From contig NZ_MSXV01000044.1 of NCBI RefSeq assembly GCF_001945395.1, positions 76,313 to 140,312 on the forward strand: a DNA stretch of 64,000 nucleotides. Reading direction: 5' to 3'. Source of the DNA: Pseudomonas sp. PA15(2017) (lineage in GTDB: Bacteria > Pseudomonadota > Gammaproteobacteria > Pseudomonadales > Pseudomonadaceae). The stretch's first letter is position 1. Each line of letters begins with the position of its first letter. Position numbers and translations under genes: made by a program. The notes beneath the pieces are model-generated. The model saw nothing but the letters and a program-made list of their open reading frames with translations, was not told the DNA's origin and did not search any database. Shown here piece after piece: positions 15,921 through 24,273 of the stretch.

Positions 15921-16524
15921 AAGCCACCCAACCCCTTGGGCCCAGTACAACTTTGAAAGCGAAAAATACTCCAAGCAATACAATCAGCTTATTTTTTCAA
16001 ACATACATCGGCAGTTCATAAAATTTCTGCCTCCCCCCGAATCGAAAATACTAGATATCGGCTGCGGCTCTGGCCGGGATGCTTATTCTCTTGCACGTCG
16101 AGGTTATATAGTAACCGCTGTTGACCCCAGCATAAAAATGCTACAACAAGCAAAAAAATACAACGATCACAAAAATATCAATTGGCTCAATGAGCGATTG
16201 CCATCCTTAGAAAAAATTAAAAACCAAAAATTTGACTTTATTCTGCTTAGTGCCGTTTGGATGCATATATCGCCTCACAAAAGAAAAAAATCAATCAACA
16301 CAATGTCTCAACTACTAAACGATGATGGGTGTATAGCGCTTACCCTCAGAATTGCCTTACCCGATCCGACACGGGCAATCTACGCAGTCACACTCGAAGA
16401 GCTATTAAAATTAGCTAAAGAAAATAGCTTACTCCCTATATATATCAGTAGAAAAGCGAAGGACTCCTTCAAGAGAAGCGAAATAACCTGGATTAAGGTA
16501 GTACTGAAAAAATCACAAGCCTGA
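15913..16524 (+). CDS. Class I SAM-dependent methyltransferase
   Basis: 203 residues. Motif I is LDIGCGSGRD (47-56); the acidic residue after strand 2 is D71 in AVDPS; the post-II region reads DFILLSAVWMHI. The pattern fits Methyltransf_11/TehB-like small-molecule or protein methyltransferases; DNA methyltransferase motifs (NPPY, PCQ) are absent. It overlaps the preceding membrane-protein gene by 8 bases. The coding DNA is strongly AT-rich with many AAA and AAT codons, which marks recent transfer. The substrate is unknown. Confidence 0.72.
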   Translation: MSKSHPTPWAQYNFESEKYSKQYNQLIFSNIHRQFIKFLPPPESKILDIGCGSGRDAYSLARRGYIVTAVDPSIKMLQQAKKYNDHKNINWLNERLPSLEKIKNQKFDFILLSAVWMHISPHKRKKSINTMSQLLNDDGCIALTLRIALPDPTRAIYAVTLEELLKLAKENSLLPIYISRKAKDSFKRSEITWIKVVLKKSQA

Positions 16525-16623
16525 CCAATATACAACACCTAGAGATAGACAGTTAAAAATTTAAGTATATTCTTAAGCTATCACACCTAATACAAGCAAG
16601 AAGCATTCATACAAAACCCAAAC

Positions 16624-17241
16624 TCACTCTACCCCTACGATTTTGCCCTCAGGACGAGAAAGCTCACCAAACACCTTCACCACATATTCAACAAAGTACT
16701 GATTTTTATTATAAGCAATCAATGGAATACATTTCTCCCGCACCAAAGGCCACGCCCAGCACCCTTGAGATAGTTTCTCAGACGAAACATAGTCTAAAAC
16801 CCAGCCAGAGAACCTAATTTCATTCAACACTAAAAATTCCAAAAATCTCTTTGAATTTGATAGACCGCCTCCGACTCCCTCAAACGCCATACGCCCCTTC
16901 GAAAAAACATACCACTCTTTAGAGTCAAGATCCTCCACAACCACTAAAGGCAAGTGCCATGCTGTTGATGGCTTATCCTCAACAACTATATGAACCATTG
17001 GGGACTTAACCAACGCAATCACGTCATAGACATCATCAACAACATCAAAAGTACGGTAGCGATTTTTATAAAAAACGTTAGAACCACAAATCTCTTTTAC
17101 ATCATCATCCAGCATCTCTTTTCTAGGGCTTTTCACTTCTCCCACCTCTACACTTGGCGATCTCAGCAACCCCCGAAGACGCTCATATGTGAAATTCCCC
17201 ACGATCCCGGAGACTGCCATATCCACAATTTTCTCAAGCAC
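16624..17241 (-). CDS. Hypothetical protein, 205 aa
   Basis: A GTG start at 17241 is supported by AAGGAG 5 bases upstream. The protein begins with an amphipathic helix (MLEKIVDMAVSGIVG) and continues as a mixed alpha/beta sequence rich in aromatic residues, with no membrane segment, signal peptide or motif I recognise. It is convergent with the methyltransferase gene and AT-rich like it. It may be an independent cargo gene. Confidence 0.6.
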   Translation of the reverse strand: MLEKIVDMAVSGIVGNFTYERLRGLLRSPSVEVGEVKSPRKEMLDDDVKEICGSNVFYKNRYRTFDVVDDVYDVIALVKSPMVHIVVEDKPSTAWHLPLVVVEDLDSKEWYVFSKGRMAFEGVGGGLSNSKRFLEFLVLNEIRFSGWVLDYVSSEKLSQGCWAWPLVREKCIPLIAYNKNQYFVEYVVKVFGELSRPEGKIVGVE

Positions 17242-17298
17242 AGAAACTCCTTATATTCCTATATTAGACTCACAGATATTTCATCGACATATAGGGTA

Positions 17299-17640
17299 TC
17301 AATCAGCCAGTCGATCATAGCCTTTTGAGAAGCCGGAGCCAGTAGTTCTCCGGTACTTATGTATTGGGTTGCATGGCAATGCTGGATCGATCATCTCAAT
17401 CAGGCCAGCGGCCAGGGCAGGCTTAAGGTGGTTTTTGCTACAGGTCGGGCGATGTTCCAGCCCAAGCGCTGCATCAAAGCTCCAGATTTTTCGTAACAAC
17501 GCGACAGGCGAGATTTTTTCGGGCCTGAAGGGAGTGAAAACGGAGAGGGCATTGAATTTTTCAACAGAATCGCCATTGGCGAAATGCCAGTTCTGAGTCA
17601 GCTGGATGCGCAATCCAATGAGACTTCCGGAGGGGCGCAA
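17299..17640 (-). pseudogene. Remnant of a Fic/AlbA-type protein: C-terminal winged helix only
   Basis: The segment LKPALAAGLIEMIDPA followed by HKYRRT resembles the C-terminal winged helix of Fic-family and AlbA_2 ATP-binding regulators. No Fic motif (HPFxxGN) or AlbA domain precedes it, and the upstream residues do not read as a natural N-terminus. This looks like the surviving tail of a longer gene. A genuine short protein is possible but less likely. Confidence 0.45.
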
Positions 17641-17643
17641 GTG

Positions 17644-18576
17644 TCATCCTTGCCATATAGCCTGACAGGTCGAATGAAACTCACCATCGCCATAAACATC
17701 CGTCACGATTTCAGGCACGACGGATGCACTCTGATTGAAGAAAGTCGCTGCTTCGCTTGATCGTCCCTGAGCACATAAGATTTTTGTGGCATTGATGACT
17801 ACCCACCGGCGAGTCCGGTTCTCACTTGGGTTGAGCTTCCAAGCACGACTAATGCTGGCTAGTGCAGCGGAGAATTGCTTTGTTCGAAACTCTGAATACG
17901 CCTTGAAATTCCATGACAAAGGGTCGTTGGGATCTTGGGCAACCGCAATGTTGAAACTCCGCAATGCGCTCTCGTAGTCCCCTTTCTTGGCATAAGCCCG
18001 CCCCTCCGCCATCCCGGACGTCGACTGTTGATATTCCGAAGCACTCACAGCACGAGGAGTGACGACCAATGGTGGGACAGAGCGCTCCTCTTCGGCGCTA
18101 TCGTGTTGCGCCATTGAAGTTATATTAGTGTCTTGGGCACCAGAACGCTGTGACGCGAGCTCTCGCCTGATCGTGTGAACTTGGGCGATAAGAGCATCCG
18201 CGTCCGCCGGCAGTACAAGTCTTGCCAAGGCAGCCAGTCTCAGCTCGACGTCAGGCTCATCCGACATGATCATGTCTATGTGATCTTGCAAAAACTTGAC
18301 TCGGGTAGCATCTCTAGAGCGTTCCATCTCGCTCTGTTTCAGTCTCAGGTCATCTGCCTTCTGCTGTAGCTCTACCTCTTGCCGTTGGGCATCGAGCTTC
18401 AGTCGCGCCGAATCATTTAGGTAACTTGACGTGGCCGGAATGATAACCCCAACAACACCCACGAAAGCACCTACCCATAGAACTATTCGGTTGTGACGAC
18501 TCTCCGACCTAAATTTTGTATATTCTAGACGAAGCCTGTCGCGTTCGATTCCCCGGTTGGACGTATCATGATCCAA
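17644..18576 (-). CDS. Membrane-anchored coiled-coil/TPR protein
   Basis: 310 residues from a TTG start with GGGGA upstream. A single membrane segment (about 31-52) is followed by a coiled coil (about 56-100) and, after a linker, two or more TPR-like repeats (about 185-265: AEGRAYAKKGDYESALRSF, then AYSEFRTKQFSAALASI). TPR repeats bind other proteins. It stands alone between the winged-helix remnant and the zinc-ribbon gene; partner unknown. Confidence 0.65.
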   Translation of the reverse strand: MDHDTSNRGIERDRLRLEYTKFRSESRHNRIVLWVGAFVGVVGVIIPATSSYLNDSARLKLDAQRQEVELQQKADDLRLKQSEMERSRDATRVKFLQDHIDMIMSDEPDVELRLAALARLVLPADADALIAQVHTIRRELASQRSGAQDTNITSMAQHDSAEEERSVPPLVVTPRAVSASEYQQSTSGMAEGRAYAKKGDYESALRSFNIAVAQDPNDPLSWNFKAYSEFRTKQFSAALASISRAWKLNPSENRTRRWVVINATKILCAQGRSSEAATFFNQSASVVPEIVTDVYGDGEFHSTCQAIWQG

Positions 18577-18802
18577 TCGCGTTTCCCCAAAGAGAGTGAT
18601 AGTAGCAATAGGCTACCCTTGCCCCCGTCACTTTGCCACCGAAGCAGCCGCACTTCCTCGAGCATGTCTGTCGGCTTGGATCTAAAGACATTTGAGTTGC
18701 CCCTGTCTCTCTTGAGACTTCCTCCAGACCAGGCAACGGCTATTCGAAAAAATCTCAGTCATACATCACCGCAATGACATCCCCACCATGGAGTCTAAAA
18801 CC

Positions 18803-19132
18803 ATGTCATTGCAGTGCCCTCGCTGTCACTCCCCCAAAGTCGCTTCAATCCACCATGCAATGAAGATCACCGCTGCAGTCGGTGCTGTAGGTGGTGCCGC
18901 TCGTGGCGCCAGTGCTGCCCTGGCCGGTGGTCAGGCCGGCGCAGTGATTGGCGCTGTTGCTGGCCCGCTGGGCATCACCCTCGGCTCTGTATCGGGGGCA
19001 ATCCTTGGCGGCCTTGTTGGCGGTGTCGGTGGCTGTGCCCTTGGTGCCCAGCTCGGTGACAAGCTCGATCGTCACGTGCTGGCCAACAACCTGTGCCTGA
19101 TCTGCGGGCACCGCTTCAACCTGCCGGCCTGA
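18803..19132 (+). CDS. Split zinc-ribbon protein with glycine-zipper core
   Basis: 109 residues. CPRC at the N-terminus and CLIC at the C-terminus can form one zinc-binding knuckle pair. Between them is a long Gly/Ala-rich hydrophobic stretch with repeated GxxxG spacing, typical of glycine-zipper membrane segments. The start at 18803 is chosen because GGAG lies 8 bases upstream; an ATG at 18788 has no such site. It opens the DUF932-YqaJ-Gp3-RadC cluster, and a second protein with the same split CxxC layout closes it (23082-23402). Confidence 0.7.
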   Translation: MSLQCPRCHSPKVASIHHAMKITAAVGAVGGAARGASAALAGGQAGAVIGAVAGPLGITLGSVSGAILGGLVGGVGGCALGAQLGDKLDRHVLANNLCLICGHRFNLPA

Positions 19133-19176
19133 TCCGACTCCCCCTCCTCCAGTCCACACTACTCCCGGTTGGTGCT

Positions 19177-19193
19177 GCGCTGCCGCGCAGCGC
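19177..19193 (+). terminator. Short hairpin before the DUF932 gene
   Basis: A 7-bp GC stem (GCGCTGC / GCAGCGC) with a 3-base loop is followed by TTTATG. It lies between the zinc-ribbon gene and the DUF932 gene and could terminate or attenuate. Confidence 0.35.
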
Positions 19194-19226
19194 TTTATGC
19201 CGGCTATGGCTCAAAGGAAACTCACC

Positions 19227-20195
19227 ATGGCTCATCAAATCGAACAAATGGCCTATGTCGGCCAAACTCCTTGGCACGGCCTGGGCAACAATCTACCGCG
19301 CAAGCAACCCATCGAGGTCTGGCAGCGTGAAGCCGGCATGGACTGGCAGATTCTCGAAAGCCCGGTGCACTTCAAGTCAGAAACAGCTGGCCACCTGGGC
19401 GCGATTCATTCCTTCCCCGAGCAGAAGGTGCTCTTCCGCTCGGACACCAAAGCACCGTTGTCGGTGGTTTCCCAGCGCTACCACACCGTACAGCCGCGAG
19501 AGGTGCTGGAGTTCTACCGCGATCTCACCGAGGTCTCTGGCTACGAGCTGGAAACGGCGGGTGTACTCAAGGGCGGTCGCAAGTTCTGGGCGCTGGCACG
19601 TACCGGCCAAGGTGCTGTGCTCAAGGGTAACGATCAGGTCAACGGTTACCTGCTGTTGGCCACGTCCTGCGACGGCACCCTGGCCACCACGGCAACGCCA
19701 ACCACGGTGCGGGTGGTGTGCAACAACACCCTGACAGTGGCCCTGGACGGTACCAGCCTAGCGATCAAGGTGCCGCACAACACCCGCTTCGATCCCAAGG
19801 TGGTGAAGAAACAGCTCGGCATCGCCGTCTCGCAATGGGACGACTTCATGTATCGCATGCGTGCGTTGGCCGAACGCAAGGTGCAGTGGCATGAGGCCCT
19901 GGGCTTCTTCATGAATGTGTTGTGCGAAACCTCACCGACCAGCGCCCTGCCGGAAGTGCTGCCGAACGAACGCGCCCTGCGCAAGGTGCAGGAGCTGTAC
20001 GAAGGCCGAGGGCGTGGCTCAAACCTGGATTCAGCTCGTGGTACCGCCTGGGGACTGCTTAACGCCGTGACCGAGTTCGTCGACCACGAGCGCCGGGCAC
20101 GCAGTACCGAATACCGCCTGGACTCGGCCTGGTTCGGCCAGGGCGCGCAGATCAAGCAACGTGCCCTGGACACCGCCCTGCAATTGGTCGCCTGA
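19227..20195 (+). CDS. DUF932 domain protein
   Basis: 322 residues. The start region MAHQIEQMAYVGQTPWHGLG is typical of DUF932 proteins found on plasmids, phages and islands, and the whole length fits the family. The start at 19227 is preceded by AAAGGAAA. Biochemical function is not established. It is followed by an intrinsic terminator and then the YqaJ nuclease gene. DUF932, YqaJ, the Gp3-like protein and RadC are often grouped on Pseudomonas islands, which suggests shared work on element DNA (recombination or maintenance). Confidence 0.85.
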   Translation: MAHQIEQMAYVGQTPWHGLGNNLPRKQPIEVWQREAGMDWQILESPVHFKSETAGHLGAIHSFPEQKVLFRSDTKAPLSVVSQRYHTVQPREVLEFYRDLTEVSGYELETAGVLKGGRKFWALARTGQGAVLKGNDQVNGYLLLATSCDGTLATTATPTTVRVVCNNTLTVALDGTSLAIKVPHNTRFDPKVVKKQLGIAVSQWDDFMYRMRALAERKVQWHEALGFFMNVLCETSPTSALPEVLPNERALRKVQELYEGRGRGSNLDSARGTAWGLLNAVTEFVDHERRARSTEYRLDSAWFGQGAQIKQRALDTALQLVA

Positions 20196-20216
20196 CCTCT
20201 ACCCTCCTCACCCCAT

Positions 20217-20257
20217 AACGCCCGATCAGCCTCGTCGCTGATTGGGCGTTTCTATTT
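20217..20257 (+). terminator. Intrinsic terminator after DUF932 gene
   Basis: A 14-bp stem with one G-T pair (20217-20230 / 20237-20250) and a 6-base loop is followed by TCTATTT. Confidence 0.7.
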
Positions 20258-20273
20258 CCGCATGGTGAACATA

Positions 20274-21275
20274 ATGAAAGCGACTCCGTTGCGCAGCACC
20301 GGCAAGATTCGCCCGGCGCTGCGCCTGATCAGTACCAAGGAACTGCCCCGCGAAGACTGGCTGGCCGTGCGCAAGCAAGGCATCGGCAGTTCTGACGCGG
20401 CGGCTGCAGTCGGCCTCAATCCCTACAAATCGCAACTGGAACTGTGGCTGGAGAAAACCGGTCGCGACGCCAGGCTGCCGAAGGCCGACCCGCATGACGA
20501 GCAAAGCCCGATGTACTGGGGCAACGTGCTGGAACCCATCGTGGCCTGGCACTACAGCAAGCGTACGAAGCACAAGGTGCGGCGCATCAACGCCGTGCTG
20601 CAGCATCCAAATCCCGAGCTGCCATGGATGCTGGCCAACATCGACCGCGAGGTGATCGGCGCCGACGACGTACAGATCCTCGAATGCAAGACAGCCGGCT
20701 TGAACGGGGCACGCCTGTGGAAAGAGGGCGTACCCGAGTATGTAGAGTTGCAGGTGATGCACCAGCTTGCCGTCACCGGCAAACAGGCGGCGGATGTGGC
20801 TGTGCTGATCGGTGGCCAGACGTTGGAGATCCATCGGATCGAGCGGGACGAGCAGATGATCGCCCGACTGATCGAAATCGAACGGCGTTTCTGGCACTAC
20901 GTGGAAACGGATACACCGCCACCCGCCGACGGCAGCGCCTCGGCCGAGCTCGCCTTGCGCTGCCTCTATCCCGAGGACAACGGCCAAACGCTAGACCTCA
21001 GCGGTAATGCCGGCCTGGCAGCAGCCTTCCTGGAATTGAAGGCGGTACGCCAGTCGATTGCCGAGAAAGAAAATCGCGAAGCCCAACTCAAGCAGCGCCT
21101 TCAACAGGCCATGGGCGATGCCACGCGTGTGGCGTTTTCCAACGGCAGTATCACCTGGAAGAAAGCCAAGGACAGCGTAACCCTCGATGTAGCGCGCCTA
21201 CTCAAAGACAAGCCCTATCTCCAGGCGAAATACCCGATGCTGAAACCCGGCTCACGTCGCTTCCTGATCAACTGA
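20274..21275 (+). CDS. YqaJ-type phage recombination nuclease
   Basis: 333 residues. IGSSDAAAAVGLNPYKS, the glutamate in YWGNVLEPIV, and ILECKTA (the E-x-K of a PD-(D/E)xK site) mark the YqaJ/lambda-exonuclease-like family. Such enzymes resect DNA ends for single-strand annealing. The start at 20274 is preferred because GGTGA lies 5 bases upstream; an ATG at 20262 has no clear site. The C-terminal part adds a helical segment of unknown role (about 230-300). No adjacent single-strand annealing protein is recognised, although the Gp3-like neighbour may cooperate. Confidence 0.85.
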   Translation: MKATPLRSTGKIRPALRLISTKELPREDWLAVRKQGIGSSDAAAAVGLNPYKSQLELWLEKTGRDARLPKADPHDEQSPMYWGNVLEPIVAWHYSKRTKHKVRRINAVLQHPNPELPWMLANIDREVIGADDVQILECKTAGLNGARLWKEGVPEYVELQVMHQLAVTGKQAADVAVLIGGQTLEIHRIERDEQMIARLIEIERRFWHYVETDTPPPADGSASAELALRCLYPEDNGQTLDLSGNAGLAAAFLELKAVRQSIAEKENREAQLKQRLQQAMGDATRVAFSNGSITWKKAKDSVTLDVARLLKDKPYLQAKYPMLKPGSRRFLIN

Positions 21276-21298
21276 CTTCCCAACTCCCTCCCCCTTGG

Positions 21299-21336
21299 CC
21301 AGCACCCGCAGTTCGCACTGCTGGGCTGGCTTTTTT
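21299..21336 (+). terminator. Intrinsic terminator after the YqaJ gene
   Basis: A long imperfect GC stem with a TCGC loop (21299-21312 / 21317-21329) runs into CTTTTTT. The next gene's AGGAG follows within 10 bases, so the downstream gene may depend on read-through or on a promoter inside the upstream gene. Confidence 0.75.
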
Positions 21337-21355
21337 CGTTTCCAGGAGAACCACC

Positions 21356-22300
21356 ATGTTGAAAGGCCTGGCAATCACCCCGCCCGTGCTGGGGCGCATC
21401 TCCATCGGCAGGGTCGTCGAGAAGAACGGCAAGCGCCTGCCCGAGAAAGACGACCAGTTCACCATCACTTCCCAGGTACAGAGCAAGGATGGCTGGCTGC
21501 TGCATCCGCTCAATGACGAGCTGCGTCAGGGTATGGACGACAAGCTACGCAGCATCCCGGTACGCCTGCTGTTCAACGAACCTCAGCTGAATTTTCGCGC
21601 CGACTACACGCTGTTCGATCGGCAGTCTGGACGTCCCATATGCCTGGGCAATGGCGAGACCTGCAAACGGGTCACTCAGGATGGCATGCAGTCGTTGCCC
21701 TGTCCCTCGCCGGATGCCTGCCCACTGGCCAAGGGCGGTGCCTGCAAGCCCTACGGCCGACTGAACGTGGTCATTGGCGATGACGACCCGCTGGGTAGCT
21801 TCGTATTCCGCACCACCGGCCTCAACAGCATCCGCGCCCTGGCGGCTCGCCTGCATTACTTCCAGGCCCTCTCCGGCAACCGTCTGGCGTGCCTGCCGCT
21901 GGAGCTGCGTCTGCGCGGCAAGTCCACCCGGCAAAGCCATGGCACGCCGATCTTCTATGTCGACCTCGCCTTGAGAAATGGCATGGGCCTGGAAGCAGCC
22001 TTGCTCGCCGCCAGGCAACTCGATGAGGAGCGACAAGCCGCCGGCTTCGACCAGGCCGCGCTAGACGCCGCCGCACGGCAAGACCTCGGCAACGGTGCGT
22101 TCGAGGACAACGATGAAGACAGCGCTGCCATCACCGAAGAGTTCTTCCCGCCCCAGGACGATTCACCACGCCCACCGGACACAGCAGCGACGGCCAGCCC
22201 CACCCTGGCCGCCAAGCTGGAAGCCCAGGCGCAGCGACATGCTACCCCGCCACAAACCACCGAACGCAGACCCACTCCGCAGCGCGCCAAACGTGCATGA
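21356..22300 (+). CDS. Gp3-like (recombination directionality factor-like) cysteine-containing protein
   Basis: 314 residues, AGGAG ribosome site. A cysteine cluster lies at about 99-128 (CLGNGETCKR, PCPSPDACPL, ACKPYG) and probably binds metal. The layout corresponds to the family annotated as Gp3-like recombination directionality factor or as hydrolase/metal-binding protein on Pseudomonas islands. The C-terminal ~80 residues are acidic, then Pro/Ala-rich and disordered. If it is a true directionality factor it would steer the integrase toward excision; that family transfer is uncertain. Confidence 0.7.
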   Translation: MLKGLAITPPVLGRISIGRVVEKNGKRLPEKDDQFTITSQVQSKDGWLLHPLNDELRQGMDDKLRSIPVRLLFNEPQLNFRADYTLFDRQSGRPICLGNGETCKRVTQDGMQSLPCPSPDACPLAKGGACKPYGRLNVVIGDDDPLGSFVFRTTGLNSIRALAARLHYFQALSGNRLACLPLELRLRGKSTRQSHGTPIFYVDLALRNGMGLEAALLAARQLDEERQAAGFDQAALDAAARQDLGNGAFEDNDEDSAAITEEFFPPQDDSPRPPDTAATASPTLAAKLEAQAQRHATPPQTTERRPTPQRAKRA

Positions 22301-22318
22301 CTCTCCTGGAGCCTTTCC

Positions 22319-22816
22319 ATGAAATTCCATAAGTTAAAGGCCGGCGAAATCGCCGGCAGCTATGTCGTCGATTCGCCTGTCACAGAGGCGGACATTCTGC
22401 GCATGGCGCAGCAATTGGCTACCAGCCGCCTGGCTCGCGGCCGCGCCTTGACCGAGCCGGCCCAGGTCTTCGCCCACCTGCAGATCCTCCTGCAGCAGCA
22501 CCGGCACGAGATTTTCGCCCTACTGCTGCTCGACAGCAAACACCGGGCCATCGGCTTTCACGAAGTCTTTCGCGGCACGCTCGACGCGGCCTGCGTTTAT
22601 CCGCGGGAGGTGGTGAAGATCGCTCTGGAGCACAATGCGGCTGCCGCGATCCTGGTGCACAACCACCCCTCCGGCGATCCCCAGCCCAGCCAGGCCGTTC
22701 TCATCCTCACTCGAGCTCTGAAGAGTGCGCTCGCCCTAGTAGGCACCCGCACCCTGGATCACATCATCGTTGGCCACGAAGGCTGCGCATCCCTGGCCCA
22801 ACTGGGCCATCTGTAA
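22319..22816 (+). CDS. radC: RadC family protein (JAB/MPN-type metalloprotease fold)
   Basis: 165 residues. The JAB motif is visible as E79-V-F, then VHNHPSGDPQPS (H-x-H...S...D), which is the zinc site of this fold. Length matches the short island-borne RadC (YeeS-like) proteins that lack the N-terminal helix-hairpin-helix part of chromosomal RadC. Despite the name, a DNA-repair role is not proven. It stands in the DUF932-YqaJ-Gp3 cluster and is followed after 11 bases by a tiny membrane protein. Confidence 0.88.
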   Translation: MKFHKLKAGEIAGSYVVDSPVTEADILRMAQQLATSRLARGRALTEPAQVFAHLQILLQQHRHEIFALLLLDSKHRAIGFHEVFRGTLDAACVYPREVVKIALEHNAAAAILVHNHPSGDPQPSQAVLILTRALKSALALVGTRTLDHIIVGHEGCASLAQLGHL

Positions 22817-22827
22817 GGAGAACGACC

Positions 22828-23004
22828 ATGTTCGCACTGCGCTTCATCGGCTTGCTATTCGTGTTCATCGGTGTGCTTGCCAGTTGCTCGGCAGTTGTCG
22901 CGCTGTTGCTACTGATGCTGCGTTTCTGGCCAGTTCTGCTGATCGCCTTTCTGGCCTTGGGCGTTTTTGCCTGGCTGCTCAAGCGGGCCGACATTCAAGC
23001 CTGA
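22828..23004 (+). CDS. 58-aa two-helix membrane protein
   Basis: A strong ribosome site (TAAGGAG, 7 bases from the ATG) and a clean frame give 58 residues: two hydrophobic helices (about 4-31 and 34-51) separated by RFW and ended by a charged tail (KRADIQA). It lies 11 bases after radC, so it is probably co-transcribed. The protein is below the size that automated annotation usually keeps. Function unknown; possible roles are a membrane anchor or modulator for neighbours. Confidence 0.65.
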   Translation: MFALRFIGLLFVFIGVLASCSAVVALLLLMLRFWPVLLIAFLALGVFAWLLKRADIQA

Positions 23005-23081
23005 CGGCCACAAGGCGCTCGCCTCTGACGCCTGGCCGCCTCTACCTGCTGTTCCCCTTCAATCCCTCTGGAGCGATCACC

Positions 23082-23402
23082 ATGACCATAAGGTGTTTGA
23101 TCTGCAATTCTTCCGTCGTACTGTCTAAGGATGCCGCCAAGACCCTAGCCCATCTGATCGGCACCCTTGGCGGATTTCTCAATGGCATTCAGCATTCCAT
23201 CGCCAGCCACCCCGCAGCTGCGGCTACCAAAAGCAACGATCTGGAACGAGCCTTCGACTTGATGATTGACGGCGTATCGGGCGCGGCCGCCAATTGGGCC
23301 GACACCCAGGACTTCATCCGCGATGTCAGGAAACATCAGTTCATGAAGTACGACTGCCTGTGCCTGCGCTGCGGGGCGACGTTCGACAAGAAGAACGCTT
23401 GA
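23082..23402 (+). CDS. Second split zinc-ribbon protein
   Basis: 106 residues with GGAG upstream of the ATG. CLIC at residues 5-8 and CLRC near 95-98 lie at opposite ends, with a mixed hydrophobic and helical middle containing LAHLIGTLGGFLNGI. The same layout (CxxC, apolar middle, CxxC) occurs in the protein at 18803-19132. The pair of cysteine knuckles likely binds one zinc. It ends the RadC cluster and converges with an HTH regulator gene. Confidence 0.65.
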   Translation: MTIRCLICNSSVVLSKDAAKTLAHLIGTLGGFLNGIQHSIASHPAAAATKSNDLERAFDLMIDGVSGAAANWADTQDFIRDVRKHQFMKYDCLCLRCGATFDKKNA

Positions 23403-23421
23403 AGCTTGCCGCGAATCCGCT

Positions 23422-23778
23422 TCATCCCTGCCCCAGGCGCCCGCTCAAGCGCTCGACCATCTCCACGAGCAACTGCCGGTCGGCCTGATTCAAGGACGCC
23501 AGCAAACGGCTGATGCGGCTGGCCTGGTCATCCGCACGCGGGCTGGCTTCACTGAGCAATTCAGTGGCTTCGCAGCCGAAAATTGAGGCGAAGTCGAACA
23601 GGCGTTCGACATTCGGCATGACGATGCCACGCTCGATTCGAGACACGGCTTCAATTCCAATACCAAGCCGCTCCGCCACCTGCTCCTGTTTCAGCCCACT
23701 AAGACTACGCTGGCGCGCTATCGCCTGCCCCACAAGCTTCTTCAGTTGCGCTGAGTCAGTCAACGTCATGCCCTCCAT
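23422..23778 (-). CDS. XRE-family helix-turn-helix regulator
   Basis: 118 residues. A classic HTH_3 domain spans about 14-70: LVGQAIARQRSLSGLKQEQVAERLGI, then AVSRIERG. The C-terminal ~40 residues form a helical tail that could dimerise. Start 23778 is chosen because AGG lies 5 bases upstream; the ATG at 23769 would have its ribosome site too close. It is convergent with the zinc-ribbon gene and divergent from the hypothetical gene at 23897. It may be a repressor of island functions, with the 118-base divergent gap as the likely operator. Confidence 0.85.
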   Translation of the reverse strand: MEGMTLTDSAQLKKLVGQAIARQRSLSGLKQEQVAERLGIGIEAVSRIERGIVMPNVERLFDFASIFGCEATELLSEASPRADDQASRISRLLASLNQADRQLLVEMVERLSGRLGQG

Positions 23779-23896
23779 TCCAACCTGAATGGTTGAGCAT
23801 CAACCTATTGACATGAAGGACTCTGAAAACCGAGACTCAACCCAAAAGGTTGTTCCCACCCCTTCCATACATATATTTCGATAAGGGACTCAGCAT

Positions 23897-24250
23897 ATGA
23901 CCGTTGTGAATGGCCTCAATCAAAGCCAAATAGAGGCTCTTTTGAGATCTCGCGCCTCGTTCGAAGTAGTTGGACTCAGAGGGAATTTTATGAAGGGCAT
24001 CAAATTAGTTGAAGCCATGATCGAAAGCCAAGGGATGAAATGTAGGGTCAGGAGTGACGTTAAGAGTTCGCTAGCCCAAGGAGGTGTCCTTGGCATCGCA
24101 CTTGGCGTCATATCTGCCCCAATAACTGCAACCATGGCCGGCATCGGAGTAGCAGCGAGTGTTGGACATACCCTTGCGACTTACAACCCAGACTACGAAA
24201 TAATAAAAGATTACATCAATAAGAAACTACACGTAATTTGCAAAAAATAA
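23897..24250 (+). CDS. Hypothetical protein with a Gly/Ala-rich hydrophobic segment
   Basis: 117 residues, AAGGGA ribosome site. An N-terminal helical half is followed by a hydrophobic, glycine-rich segment (about 61-95: GGVLGIALGVISAP, then MAGIGVAASVGHTL) and a basic C-terminus. It could insert in membranes. The gene is followed, almost touching, by a secreted protein gene. A pore-former with a periplasmic partner is one reading; a stress-type glycine-zipper protein is another. Confidence 0.6.
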   Translation: MTVVNGLNQSQIEALLRSRASFEVVGLRGNFMKGIKLVEAMIESQGMKCRVRSDVKSSLAQGGVLGIALGVISAPITATMAGIGVAASVGHTLATYNPDYEIIKDYINKKLHVICKK

Positions 24251-24273
24251 CCAACCAACAGGGACGTAACCCC

